Shown: positions 6,229-14,400 of the stretch, piece after piece | How positions within the stretch are numbered: the stretch's first letter is position 1 | How the letters are laid out: each line of letters starts with the position of its first letter | DNA from: Bacteroidales bacterium UBA4621 | GTDB lineage: Bacteria; Bacteroidota; Bacteroidia; Bacteroidales; Paludibacteraceae | Reading direction: 5' to 3' | DNA length: 16,268 nucleotides | NCBI GenBank assembly: GCA_002387325.1 | Contig: DGIN01000030.1 | Coordinates: 1-16,268 of the forward strand | Notes under the pieces: model-generated | Seen by the model: only the letters and a program-made list of their open reading frames with translations | Told to the model about the DNA's origin: nothing | Databases searched by the model: none | Made by a program: the position numbers and the translations under genes

Positions 6229-8418
6229 ATGAGCAACATTCGATTTGAAGCATTGAAGAATGCGTGGAGCCATGAACCGGTGGAAGTGAAAAACCCGGTC
6301 AAACGGGCGAGTGTCATTTTTGCGCAGAACGTGTTCACGCGCGAGAAAATGAAAGAGTACATCGCCAGCAACGTCCTCGAGCAACTCTTCGACCTCATGG
6401 ACAACGAGAAGACGCTGAGCCGCGACATCGCCAACAGCGTGGCTATCGGTATGAAAAAATGGGCAATGGAGCAGGGGGCCACCCACTACACCCACTGGTT
6501 CCAACCCCTCACGGGCGGCACGGCGGAGAAACACGATGCATTCCTTAGTTTCAGCGGGGACGGTGCGCCGATGGAGGAGTTTTCGGGAAGTGTCCTGTAT
6601 CAGCAGGAACCCGATGCCAGTAGTTTCCCGAGCGGCGGTATCCGCAACACGTTTGAGGCACGCGGCTACTCGGCTTGGGACCCCTCGTCCCCTGCTTTCG
6701 TGATTGGTGACCGCCTCTGTATTCCTACTATCTTTGTCGCTTATACAGGCGAGGCTCTCGACTACAAGACACCGCTTTTGCGCTCTATTTCTGCCGTCAA
6801 CAAAGCCGCTGTGGCTGTAGCCAACTATTTCGACCGCAATGTCAAACGCGTCTATAGTTATCTCGGCTGGGAGCAGGAGTATTTCCTTGTGGACGAGGCT
6901 TTGTTCGCTGCGCGTCCCGACCTCGTGATGACAGGGCGTACACTGATGGGGCATTATGCCAGCAAGAGCCAGCAGTTGGACGACCACTATTTCGGTATCA
7001 TTCCCGAGCGTGTGCTCAATTTTATGACCGAACTCGAAATCGAGTCGATGAAACTCGGTATTCCCGTCAAAACACGCCACAACGAAGTGGCACCCAACCA
7101 GTTTGAGTTGGCACCTATCTATGAGGAGTCGAACCTTGCCTCCGACCACAACCAACTCGTGATGTCGCTTATGGAACAGGTGGCACGCCGACACCATTTC
7201 CGCGTCCTGCTCCACGAGAAACCTTTCGGCGGTGTCAACGGTTCGGGCAAACACTGCAACTGGTCGTTGGGAACCAATACGGGCGTCAACCTGCTTGCAC
7301 CGGGCAAGAACCCCTATCAGAACCTGCAATTCGTTACGTTCCTGGTCAATGTCTTGATGGCGGTACAGCGTCATAACGGACTGCTCAAAGCCTCTATCAT
7401 TTCGGCTACCAATGCCCATCGTCTCGGTGCCAACGAAGCACCTCCCGCTATCATCTCGGTCTTCCTCGGTACGCAAATCACCGAGGCACTCAACCAGATC
7501 GAGCATGCCGATCTGGACAAGGGTATCATTATCAACGCCAAGAAAGAGATGAAACTCGGGGTGGGCAATATCCCGGAGATTCTGCTCGACAACACCGACC
7601 GCAACCGTACTTCGCCTTTCGCTTTCACGGGCAACCGTTTCGAGTTCCGTGCCGTCGGCTCGTCGGCCAACTGCGGTGCCGCTATGCTCGCGCTCAATGC
7701 TGCCGTGGCTGAGCAACTGATGCTTTTCCGAGAGGAAGTGGATGCACTCATTGAGAAAGGCGAAGCCAAAGAACGGGCATTGTTTGCGGTTATCAAACGG
7801 CTTTTGCATGAGTGCCACGCTATCCGTTTCGATGGCAACGGCTACAGCGACGAATGGAAAGAAGAAGCCCGCAAACGCGGTTTGGATTGTGAGACAAGCG
7901 CACCGCTTATCATTGATAATTACCTGAGCAATACATCGGTCGAGATGTTCGCCAAGACACGCGTGCTGACCAAAGCCGAGTTGCTCTCCCGCTGCGAAGT
8001 CAAATGGGAGAACTATTCCATGAAATTGCAGATAGAATCGCGTGTTCTCGGCGATTTGGTTATCAACCATGTCCTGCCCGCTGCCAAACGCTACCAGACA
8101 ATGCTACTGCAAAACGTGCTGAGTGTCAAACAGATTTTCCCCGAAGACGAAGTCGGCAAACTCAATCAGCAGGACTATATCATCATTCGCCAGATTGAGC
8201 AACATGCTGCGGCTATCATAGAAGGGGTGGAGAAGATGAATGTCGCACGCAAACACGCCAATCATATTGAGAACCAGCGTGAGCGGGCCATCGCTTTCCA
8301 CGACAGCATCGTGCCGCTGATGGAGGACATCCGCAAGCATGTGGACGACATCGAGATGGTAGTGGATGACGAACTATGGACACTTCCCAAGTACCGCGAA
8401 ATGCTCTTTATCCATTGA
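6229..8418 (+). CDS. glnN: Glutamine synthetase type III
   Basis: A 729-residue enzyme of the GSIII family (about 730 residues, far longer than GSI or GSII) that condenses glutamate and ammonia with ATP to glutamine. Conserved blocks are THYTHWFQPLTGGTAEKHDAF's core at 85-105, QQEPDASSFPSGGIRNTFEA (125-144), GWEQEYFLVD (213-222), KTRHNEVAPNQFE (281-293), NGSGKHCNWS (337-346), AHRLGANEAPPAI (396-408) and NRTSPFAFTGNRFEFRA (459-475); these carry the metal- and substrate-binding Glu, His and Arg residues. The family C-terminal helical extension follows and ends LPKYREMLFIH. ATG 6229 (MSNIRFEALK) is chosen because the frame's earlier TTG overlaps the promoter; ATG 6196 is possible but less likely. 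GSIII enzymes form dodecamers and are frequent in Bacteroides. It has its own promoter and terminator, so it is probably monocistronic. Its glutamine feeds GlmS. Confidence 0.98.
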   Translation: MSNIRFEALKNAWSHEPVEVKNPVKRASVIFAQNVFTREKMKEYIASNVLEQLFDLMDNEKTLSRDIANSVAIGMKKWAMEQGATHYTHWFQPLTGGTAEKHDAFLSFSGDGAPMEEFSGSVLYQQEPDASSFPSGGIRNTFEARGYSAWDPSSPAFVIGDRLCIPTIFVAYTGEALDYKTPLLRSISAVNKAAVAVANYFDRNVKRVYSYLGWEQEYFLVDEALFAARPDLVMTGRTLMGHYASKSQQLDDHYFGIIPERVLNFMTELEIESMKLGIPVKTRHNEVAPNQFELAPIYEESNLASDHNQLVMSLMEQVARRHHFRVLLHEKPFGGVNGSGKHCNWSLGTNTGVNLLAPGKNPYQNLQFVTFLVNVLMAVQRHNGLLKASIISATNAHRLGANEAPPAIISVFLGTQITEALNQIEHADLDKGIIINAKKEMKLGVGNIPEILLDNTDRNRTSPFAFTGNRFEFRAVGSSANCGAAMLALNAAVAEQLMLFREEVDALIEKGEAKERALFAVIKRLLHECHAIRFDGNGYSDEWKEEARKRGLDCETSAPLIIDNYLSNTSVEMFAKTRVLTKAELLSRCEVKWENYSMKLQIESRVLGDLVINHVLPAAKRYQTMLLQNVLSVKQIFPEDEVGKLNQQDYIIIRQIEQHAAAIIEGVEKMNVARKHANHIENQRERAIAFHDSIVPLMEDIRKHVDDIEMVVDDELWTLPKYREMLFIH

Positions 8419-8452
8419 TAGTCTGTTTCTTGAAAAAGATTGTGTACTGTGT

Positions 8453-8483
8453 AAATCCTACGGGCTGATAGTCCGTAGGATTT
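8453..8483 (+). terminator. Hairpin terminator after glnN
   Basis: AAATCCTACGG (8453-8463) and CCGTAGGATTT (8473-8483) form a perfect 11-bp stem around a 9-nt loop, starting 34 bp after the glnN stop. The downstream T-tract is weak (TTTGCCGTTTT), but strand symmetry and position make a terminator or 3'-end stabiliser the best reading. Confidence 0.75.
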
Positions 8484-8660
8484 GCCGTTTTCAAATATAT
8501 TTCAAAAATATTTGAATCATATTTGACCATATTTGGCGAAAAATTAACGATAAATGACGGCAATAACAGTGAAGAAAATACCATGGCAACCGCATCAGAC
8601 ATTAATGCTTTTGCTATGGTGTAGTACTAAAATTTATTTCGCAAATGCCATCGACGGGGA

Positions 8661-8699
8661 CGCGGACACCATCGTCCGCGGTCGGTTTGGCACAAACCG
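8661..8699 (+). promoter_or_regulatory. Two adjacent stem-loops in the dapF upstream region
   Basis: Stem 1: CGCGGAC (8661-8667) pairs with GTCCGCG (8674-8680) around ACCATC. Stem 2: CGGTTTG (8683-8689) pairs with CAAACCG (8693-8699) around GCA. Overlapping stem 2, CACAAAC (8691-8697) can instead pair with GTTTGTG at 8714-8720 or 8723-8729, so the structures compete. Whether this is transcribed as a leader is not known. Confidence 0.45.
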
Positions 8700-8726
8700 T
8701 ATGAATGTGCAACGTTTGTGAAGTTT

Positions 8727-8752
8727 GTGGAGACGACGCGTCTCGCATCGTT
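8727..8752. repeat. 26-bp dispersed hairpin element, copy 1
   Basis: The element matches 11227-11252 at 23 of 26 positions. Its core is a stem GAGACG (8730-8735), loop ACG, CGTCTC (8739-8744). Both copies lie in intergenic DNA in the same orientation, which suggests a small dispersed repeat family of REP type. Confidence 0.65.
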
Positions 8753-8786
8753 AAGTTACAACTAACCACCGTTAAGTTACGACTAA
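8749..8786. repeat. 17-bp direct repeats upstream of dapF
   Basis: CGTTAAGTTACAACTAA (8749-8765) and CGTTAAGTTACGACTAA (8770-8786) differ at one base and are offset by 21 bp, about two turns of the helix, as expected for a regulator that binds side by side. No regulator is known for this site; the repeat itself is certain, the role is inference. Confidence 0.6.
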
Positions 8787-8829
8787 TATCTTTAATGGTC
8801 AATTAACGGACATTAATGGAAACTTGAAA

Positions 8830-9645
8830 ATGAACGAAAAAATGAAACTGCCTTTCACCAAGATGCAAGGTCTTGGCAACGACTATATCTATATCGATGC
8901 CCGTATGCGCGAGATACCGGATTTGCCCGCCCTTGCACAACGCCTCAGCGACCGCCATTTCGGCATCGGCGGCGACGGCATTGTGCTGATTACCAAGAGT
9001 GCAACCTGCGATTTCGGTATGCGTATCTTCAATGCCGACGGATCGGAAGCGCAGATGTGCGGCAATGCTTCGCGATGCATCGGCAAGTATGTCTATGAAC
9101 GCGGACTGACTCATAAAACAACGCTCACACTCGATACCCTTGCGGGGGTGAAAACGCTTTCGCTGCACCTCAATAACGGCAAAGTCGAATCCGTCTCCGT
9201 GGATATGGGGCTGCCCCGTTATCTCGGGCAGGTACAACTCACCATCGGCAACGAGACTTTTGCTTTGGAGCGGGTGGATATGGGCAATCCGCATGCGGTC
9301 TGTTTGGCTACGGACAAGCAGATATTGGATAAGGTGCTGACTGCGGGGGAGCAGATAGAAAAACACCCGTTCTTTGCACCTGAACGCACGAATGTCGAGT
9401 TTGTCTGTGTCCGCAACCGTCGCGAATTGGATATGCGCGTCTGGGAGCGTGGCAGCGCGGAAACACTCGCATGCGGAACAGGGGCTTGCGCCGCTGTAGT
9501 GGCTGCACGGCAGCGTAATATGACGGACGATGAACTACAGGTGCATCTGCTCGGCGGAGACTTGCGCATCGCTTTCCTGCATAACGGGCATATAGAGATG
9601 ACTGGAGGAGCGGAGTTTGTTTTCGATGGAGATGTGAAAATATAA
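8830..9645 (+). CDS. dapF: Diaminopimelate epimerase
   Basis: A 271-residue cofactor-independent epimerase that interconverts LL- and meso-diaminopimelate, the latter used for peptidoglycan and as lysine precursor. The protein has the two pseudo-symmetric halves of the family. The two catalytic cysteines are C77 in MCGNASR (76-82) and C215 in ACGTGA (214-219). FTKMQGLGNDYI (9-20), GIGGDGIVLI (45-54), GNPHAV (152-157) and ERGSAETLACGTGA (207-220) form the substrate pocket. Start: ATG 8830 is the first ATG; ATG 8842 (MKLPFTKM) aligns better with many family members and may be the real one; TTG 8824 is unlikely. The next enzyme-pathway partner, dapL, follows after 259 bp on the same strand. Confidence 0.96.
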   Translation: MNEKMKLPFTKMQGLGNDYIYIDARMREIPDLPALAQRLSDRHFGIGGDGIVLITKSATCDFGMRIFNADGSEAQMCGNASRCIGKYVYERGLTHKTTLTLDTLAGVKTLSLHLNNGKVESVSVDMGLPRYLGQVQLTIGNETFALERVDMGNPHAVCLATDKQILDKVLTAGEQIEKHPFFAPERTNVEFVCVRNRRELDMRVWERGSAETLACGTGACAAVVAARQRNMTDDELQVHLLGGDLRIAFLHNGHIEMTGGAEFVFDGDVKI

Positions 9646-9730
9646 TAAAAATAATGGACAAAGAACAGGTCTGTATTCCCCCCCCTGCAAATATTCACTT
9701 TATGCATTTTGGTACTTCTGTATAACCATT

Positions 9731-9762
9731 ACGTAGAAAAGACGTAGAAAGGACGTAGAAAG
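9731..9762. repeat. 11-bp tandem repeat (ACGTAGAAAGG), three copies
   Basis: Units ACGTAGAAAAG (9731-9741), ACGTAGAAAGG (9742-9752) and ACGTAGAAAG (9753-9762) lie between dapF and dapL. The same spacer also holds a C8 tract (9678-9685), a tandem TTTATTCAC pair (9795-9812) and an 11-bp direct repeat ATTCACTTTAT (9693-9703 and 9798-9808). Confidence 0.85.
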
Positions 9763-9797
9763 AAAAGGCTTTTATGCGGAGGTTCTGCCGCCTTTTT
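9763..9797 (+). terminator. Possible terminator after dapF
   Basis: AAAAGGC (9763-9769) pairs with GCCTTTT (9790-9796) over a long loop that contains a further short GCGG/CCGC option, and ends in T5. It lies about 120 bp beyond the dapF stop. The long loop makes this less certain than the other terminators in the window. Confidence 0.5.
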
Positions 9798-9904
9798 ATT
9801 CACTTTATTCACTATTTGCATTGCATAAACTGTATAAATGTTTTGATATAAGGCATCTGCCTACTCGGTATGTTAATTATTAATTTTTAATTGTTAATCG
9901 AAAT

Positions 9905-11131
9905 ATGATACACATCAATAGCAATTTCTGCCGCCTGCGGGCAGCATATCTCTTTACCGAAATTCAACAGCGTACCGACGCTTATATTGCCCGAAACCCG
10001 GACAAGCAGGTTATCCGTTTGGGCATCGGTGATGTGCGGGGACCCCTTGTGCCCGCAGTCATTGAGGCGATGCAGCGTGCTGTAGCCGAGCAGGCTGACC
10101 CGCGCACGTTCCATGGTTATGGCTTGGAGCAGGGAGCAGAGTGGATGCGCCGGTCAATAGCCGATTTCGACTACCGTCGTCGGGGTATCGAACTGGATAT
10201 CGACGAGGTCTTTGTTTCCGATGGCGCGGGCAGCGACCTTGGCAACCTGAGTGATATCCTCGACACACGCAACCGGGTGGCGATAGCCGACCCCGTCTAT
10301 CCTGCATATGTGGACGTCAATGTGATGGCGGGACGTGCCGGCGAATGGACGGACAACCGCTGGAGCGACTTGATTATGCTTCCTTGTACGCCCGACAATG
10401 CTTTCTGTCCTGACTTTCCCGACGAAGTACCCGATGTGATTTATCTCTGTTCGCCCAACAACCCGACCGGCACCGCCCTTACCCGTGCGCAACTCACCGC
10501 GTGGGTCGATTATGCCCGCCTGCACCATAGTCTGATTATCTTCGATTCTGCCTACGAAGCATTTATCCGAAGCACCGATGTGCCGCATAGTATCTACGAG
10601 ATTGAGGGGGCGAAAGAGGTGGCTATCGAAGTGCGCAGTTTCAGCAAGACAGCCGGTTTTACGGGGGTAAGATGCGGCTATACCATAGTGCCGAAAGCCC
10701 TTGTGGGGTGCAACGACAAGGGCGAAAACGTATCGCTCAATGCACTGTGGTATCGACGCCAATGCACCAAGTACAACGGCACAAGTTATATCTCTATGCG
10801 TGGTGCGCAAGCGGTTCTCAATGATGAGGGACATCGTCAGGTAATGGAGCAGATCAACGGATATATGCGCAATGCCGATATGATACGCAACTGCCTGTCC
10901 TCATGCGGTTTTGAGGTCTATGGCGGACAGGACGGACCCTATGTTTGGGTGCGTGCGCCGCACAATATGGACTCGTGGGCGTTCTTCGACCAACTCCTGC
11001 AAACCTGCCAGATCGTCTGTACACCGGGAGTCGGATTCGGCTCAAACGGTGCAGGCTTCGTACGCTTCTCGGCATTCGGTTCCTCCGACCAGGCCGCAGA
11101 GGCTATGCTGCGCATCAAAAGTACACTTTGA
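9905..11131 (+). CDS. dapL: LL-diaminopimelate aminotransferase
   Basis: A 408-residue fold-type I PLP enzyme, the usual DapL length (about 410). It converts tetrahydrodipicolinate directly to LL-diaminopimelate using glutamate, bypassing the acylated DapD/C/E steps. Motifs: IRLGIGDV (37-44), TFHGYGLEQG (68-77), VSDGAGSDLGN (104-114), DPVYPAYVD (129-137), LCSPNNPTGTAL (181-192, N185 contacting the cofactor), FDSAYEAFI (213-221, D214 and Y217), the Schiff-base lysine K248 in RSFSKTAGFTGVRCGY (244-259) and the carboxylate-binding R387 in FVRFSAFG (385-392). The N-terminus INSNFCRLRAAYLFTEI matches the family. DapF, encoded just upstream, acts on its product, so the pair gives meso-DAP. ATG 9905 is the natural start. 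A terminator follows at 11181. Confidence 0.97.
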   Translation: MIHINSNFCRLRAAYLFTEIQQRTDAYIARNPDKQVIRLGIGDVRGPLVPAVIEAMQRAVAEQADPRTFHGYGLEQGAEWMRRSIADFDYRRRGIELDIDEVFVSDGAGSDLGNLSDILDTRNRVAIADPVYPAYVDVNVMAGRAGEWTDNRWSDLIMLPCTPDNAFCPDFPDEVPDVIYLCSPNNPTGTALTRAQLTAWVDYARLHHSLIIFDSAYEAFIRSTDVPHSIYEIEGAKEVAIEVRSFSKTAGFTGVRCGYTIVPKALVGCNDKGENVSLNALWYRRQCTKYNGTSYISMRGAQAVLNDEGHRQVMEQINGYMRNADMIRNCLSSCGFEVYGGQDGPYVWVRAPHNMDSWAFFDQLLQTCQIVCTPGVGFGSNGAGFVRFSAFGSSDQAAEAMLRIKSTL

Positions 11132-11180
11132 TACGTGGTTATACCCAACCCGCGTTATAACAAGGTTACTATAAGCAAAT

Positions 11181-11212
11181 GAGGCTGTCTAACAAGTTAG
11201 ATGGTCTCTTTT
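11181..11212 (+). terminator. Rho-independent terminator after dapL
   Basis: GAGGCTGTCTAA (11181-11192) pairs with TTAGATGGTCTC (11197-11208) around CAAG, twelve continuous pairs including three G-U, followed by TTTT. It begins 50 bp after the dapL stop and shares its left arm and tail with the holA terminator at 5857-5888. Confidence 0.85.
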
Positions 11213-11386
11213 GTGCATTTGGCAGTGTGGAGACGATGCGTCCCGCGTCGTTATCGCCTTCGCTGAACTATAAATGTACCCTGATATGTCTTTGGAAGGT
11301 AGATACCGTTTTGATGCCCATTGTGCCATTTTCTACTTTTATATTACTATTTTGATGCGCTTGCCCTGATTATTTTTCTATAATAG
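11213..11386. other. dapL to large-surface-protein spacer: no gene seen
   Basis: Apart from the 26-bp element at 11227-11252, this stretch has a loose direct repeat around GTTTTGATGCCC (11310-11321) and ATTTTGATGCGC (11349-11360). I see no ORF or RNA gene that I can support. Confidence 0.6.
11227..11252. repeat. 26-bp dispersed hairpin element, copy 2
   Basis: Same orientation as the copy at 8727-8752, with three substitutions. One falls inside the stem (GAGACG against CGTCCC), weakening the hairpin. It lies 14 bp downstream of the dapL terminator. Confidence 0.65.
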
Positions 11387-11417
11387 TTGTGTATTTCGAA
11401 TATTATTAGTACTTTTG
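11387..11417 (+). promoter_or_regulatory. Bacteroidetes-type promoter of the large modular protein gene
   Basis: TTG at 11387-11389, a 20-base spacer, then TACTTTTG at 11410-11417, the same -7 box as glnN. The implied transcription start near 11423 leaves a leader of about 65-70 nt before ATG 11491. Confidence 0.65.
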
Positions 11418-11490
11418 TACCATAAAATGTTCTGCTATGACATTTTAATTTCCATTATGGAACAAGTCTATAGATATAACAATCCATATT

Positions 11491-14400
11491 ATGACAAAGA
11501 AACTATCATTACTACTCTTGCTTGCCGCTATGTTTTGCGGCATGAGTGCCTATGCCGCGCCGGGCGGCACATTCAAACAAGTGGAGCATCCAGGGGCTTT
11601 CCCGACTCCGCAAAACGTAATTGCCTCGATTGACGAGTATTCAAACATTACGCTTGAGTGGGATGGCGTACACTGGCCTGCTGACGGTTATCCTTTGGAG
11701 ATTGACGGACGCACGCTGCCGCACGACACGCTCATTTACTACGGAATATCCTATCGTAAGAGAAAAAGCGGCACTACGGAGTGGGGGGACTGGTATGATA
11801 ACAGTAGCACAGCGAATAGGTGGGCGTACAGTTATGGCGTACGAGGTGAGTTCCTTGAGCATGTAACCTGGAAACCGTATTGGAAAGCAGAGGCAGGATA
11901 TTACTACCAATTCCGCGTACAATGTACATGCAATCCCGTTTGGCGTGGAAAAGACACATATCGCGAACCATACGAAGACCCTGACCCGACGCAGGACTGC
12001 TATTTCAGCGAATGGTCCGATACCGTGCAGGCATACCGTACCCTCGACAAACTGGCAATCACCGAGGCAAGCACTTCCCACCCTCTGAATGGATACACCT
12101 CCATCAGTGTCAAGTACACCTACACCTCCTCGCGCGAGGCAGAGGGCGAGGATCCGTTGTATTTCACCTTCAAGGTCATTGAGATCCCCGACCCGGAGCC
12201 GGGCACTACCCCTGAAGCCCCTGCTGAAGGAGGGAAACCCTACGCACGGAGGGACGGAACACCGCTTGACGTACAGTCGCTCACGCTGACACCGCCCAAT
12301 ACGACAACGTCGAAAAAGATTACTGCGGACAATTTCGCTCTGACCTCTTCTGTCGATGCGGGAATCATCACTTGGAGCGCATATCAGGATTTGAAGAACT
12401 ACTACCACGACAATGTAACCATCTGGATACAAGGCTGGGCAAAATCCGAGACCGAGGGCGGTGAACCGCGTCTCGTGGTGGACGAAGCCATCGGGGAAAT
12501 CAGCCTCGACACGCGTCCTTGTACCGCGAAACCGGGTACCGATACCAACGGCACACCCGCAGTGATACTCACGTGGCCGAAAGAACCAACCGCTGCAACG
12601 TATAAGATTATTCGTGGAATCAATAATGTCAATAATACGTATGCAACCATTGCCGACAATGTCGCCGATACGATATTTGTGGACACGGATGTTCAGCCCG
12701 CTGTCCGCTATGCCTACCAAGTGATAGCCAAAGATTCTACCGGCAAAGAGTTTGTCGCAAGCAGCCCGTTCTATGGCTACAGCCAATTGGATTCGCTCTC
12801 TATAGCAGGTATTCAGCCGCAGTCGCCGTGGAACGGCAAGTTGGACATCTTCGCCAAGTACAAGACGGCACGCGATGACTGGACATGGGACGGCACACCC
12901 TATTTCAAGTTGACCGCCAAAGCGGGAGACAAGGTGTTGGACGTAAAGACGCTTTCCATGATAGTTTTCCTGCCAAGCGACACGACATCATGGTCGCTTA
13001 ATCCGAACCGTTTCAAGTTTGAAGATGGTGTCTCGGATTGCCGTCTCGTATGGGACGCAGGTACCGACATTGGTGCGCAGTACCTTGACCAACTCACCCT
13101 GACCATCGAGTGTGCAAGTGTTGAACCTGACCGCACGGATGTCCCTGCAAAGGCATGGACGGGCGGCACGGCATCGTACACTATCGGGCATTTCGACACC
13201 CGCAGCCCACGCGTGGTGAATCTTGCGGCAGGGACACCGGTATATGCCGACCTCGTTTGGTTTGATGGTGCGACAAAAGCCGATGTCTTCTGCAACGGCA
13301 CAAAGGTCTTTGAACTGCCGGATGAGGCGGGCAACACGCGCGGCAGCATTACTTTGGGCAAGAACGAACTGAACATCTGGGGCGAGAACGAACTGAAACT
13401 TGTTCCCGACAAGGGCGAACCGTGGACGGGTGTCATCAAATATCCCGACTTCGACTTCTCGATATCGAAGGGCGTAAAGAGCGGCATCAAACTTATGTGG
13501 TGGAGCCTCATCGACCAGAATGCCGTGAGCGGCTACCAGATACAGCGGCGCATAATGGGTTCGACGGATGCCTTCGAGGCAGTCCAAACCGTGGGACCTG
13601 ACGTGATGACTTACACCGACAAGACGGCGGAAGAGGCTACTATCTATGAATATACGGTTGTGCCGCTGAACTCCGACGGCGAACCCATCGGTCCTGTTCC
13701 GTCGCCCCGGAGCGGCGGCTACCGCACGCTTGAGAAGATAGAGTTTGTGCAGGCACGCCAGTTCTATCCGTGGAGCACGCGAGTTGCTATTGACATCTAC
13801 TACAAGAGCGCACGCCAATCGTCCACCGACGGCGAAGTAATTTACGCCCTCAAAGCCAAGATGGCGGATGGTACGGAGATACCTATTAAGAGAGAGAATC
13901 TAACCCTTGAGACGGTGGACGGGCTGCACCTCCTTCCTAACGACATCCCGTTCGGCTCAAAAAGTTTGCCTTCGGGGGCGACGACACGTCTCTGGTGGAA
14001 TGCTCCGGCAGACCTTACTGTGCCACTCTCGTCGAGTGTCATCTCGGGCATCACGCTGCAAGTAGTACCGACCCTCGCTGAGGGTGCCCCCGCAGGAGCG
14101 AAACCCGCACCCGCAACGGTTACCTCAGCAGGCATCACGGTGGACTTGCGCACAAAGCGTACCGTAACGCCGGGTGAGCATATACCTGTTGTATGGGAAT
14201 GGTGGCGTACGGACAGTCGCGTAGAAGCGCATGACAACAACAACTTCTACGTCAAACCGGAAGGCAGCGAGACGGACGAGACTATGGTATGGCACACCCC
14301 CGAACATTCGGGCGAAGGAACGATTGAGGTACCCCTCGTAAACGATGACCTGTGGCCGAGTTTCCGTCTCGTCAAGCGCGAGATGAACACCGACGACACG

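Larger units (their letters stand above)
8484..8829. other. dapF upstream region rich in hairpins and repeats; no gene seen
   Basis: This stretch has no credible ORF and no perfect TAnnTTTG box; the nearest are TGCTTTTG (8606-8613) and TATCTTTA (8787-8794), both one base off. The proximal half is AT-rich. The distal half holds two GC-rich hairpins (8661-8699), the 26-bp dispersed element (8727-8752), a pair of 17-bp direct repeats (8749-8786) and a TTAACGG plus ACATTAATGGAAA block (8803-8822) shared with the glmS-prsW spacer. Confidence 0.65.

Noticed and set aside
5953..8070. A 705-codon open frame on the minus strand across glnN
   Set aside because: It is antisense to a fully conserved GSIII gene, its translation resembles no family I know, and such frames arise from codon bias on the opposite strand.
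9678..9685. C8 homopolymer as a phase-variation switch
   Set aside because: It lies about 33 bp after the dapF stop and over 200 bp before dapL, outside any reading frame and any promoter spacer I can see.
9871..9904. AT-rich near-palindrome TTAATTATTAATTTTTAATTG ahead of dapL as an operator
   Set aside because: Low-complexity A/T sequence of this kind is common in such spacers, and I could not separate it from background.
11491..11560. Lipoprotein signal peptide in the large protein (cysteine at residue 16)
   Set aside because: The residues before Cys16 (AAMF) do not fit a lipobox; the AYA site at 20-22 fits ordinary signal peptidase better.
11415..11633. A 72-codon frame overlapping the start of the large surface protein
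   Set aside because: It runs in a different frame through the signal-peptide coding region, begins at the -7 box and has no recognisable content.
11641..12786. A 381-codon minus-strand frame, plus similar frames at 12988-13818 and 15076-16164
   Set aside because: All lie antisense to the large modular protein, whose frame has a signal peptide, Fn3 and repeat domains; the antisense products show none of these and have no promoter.
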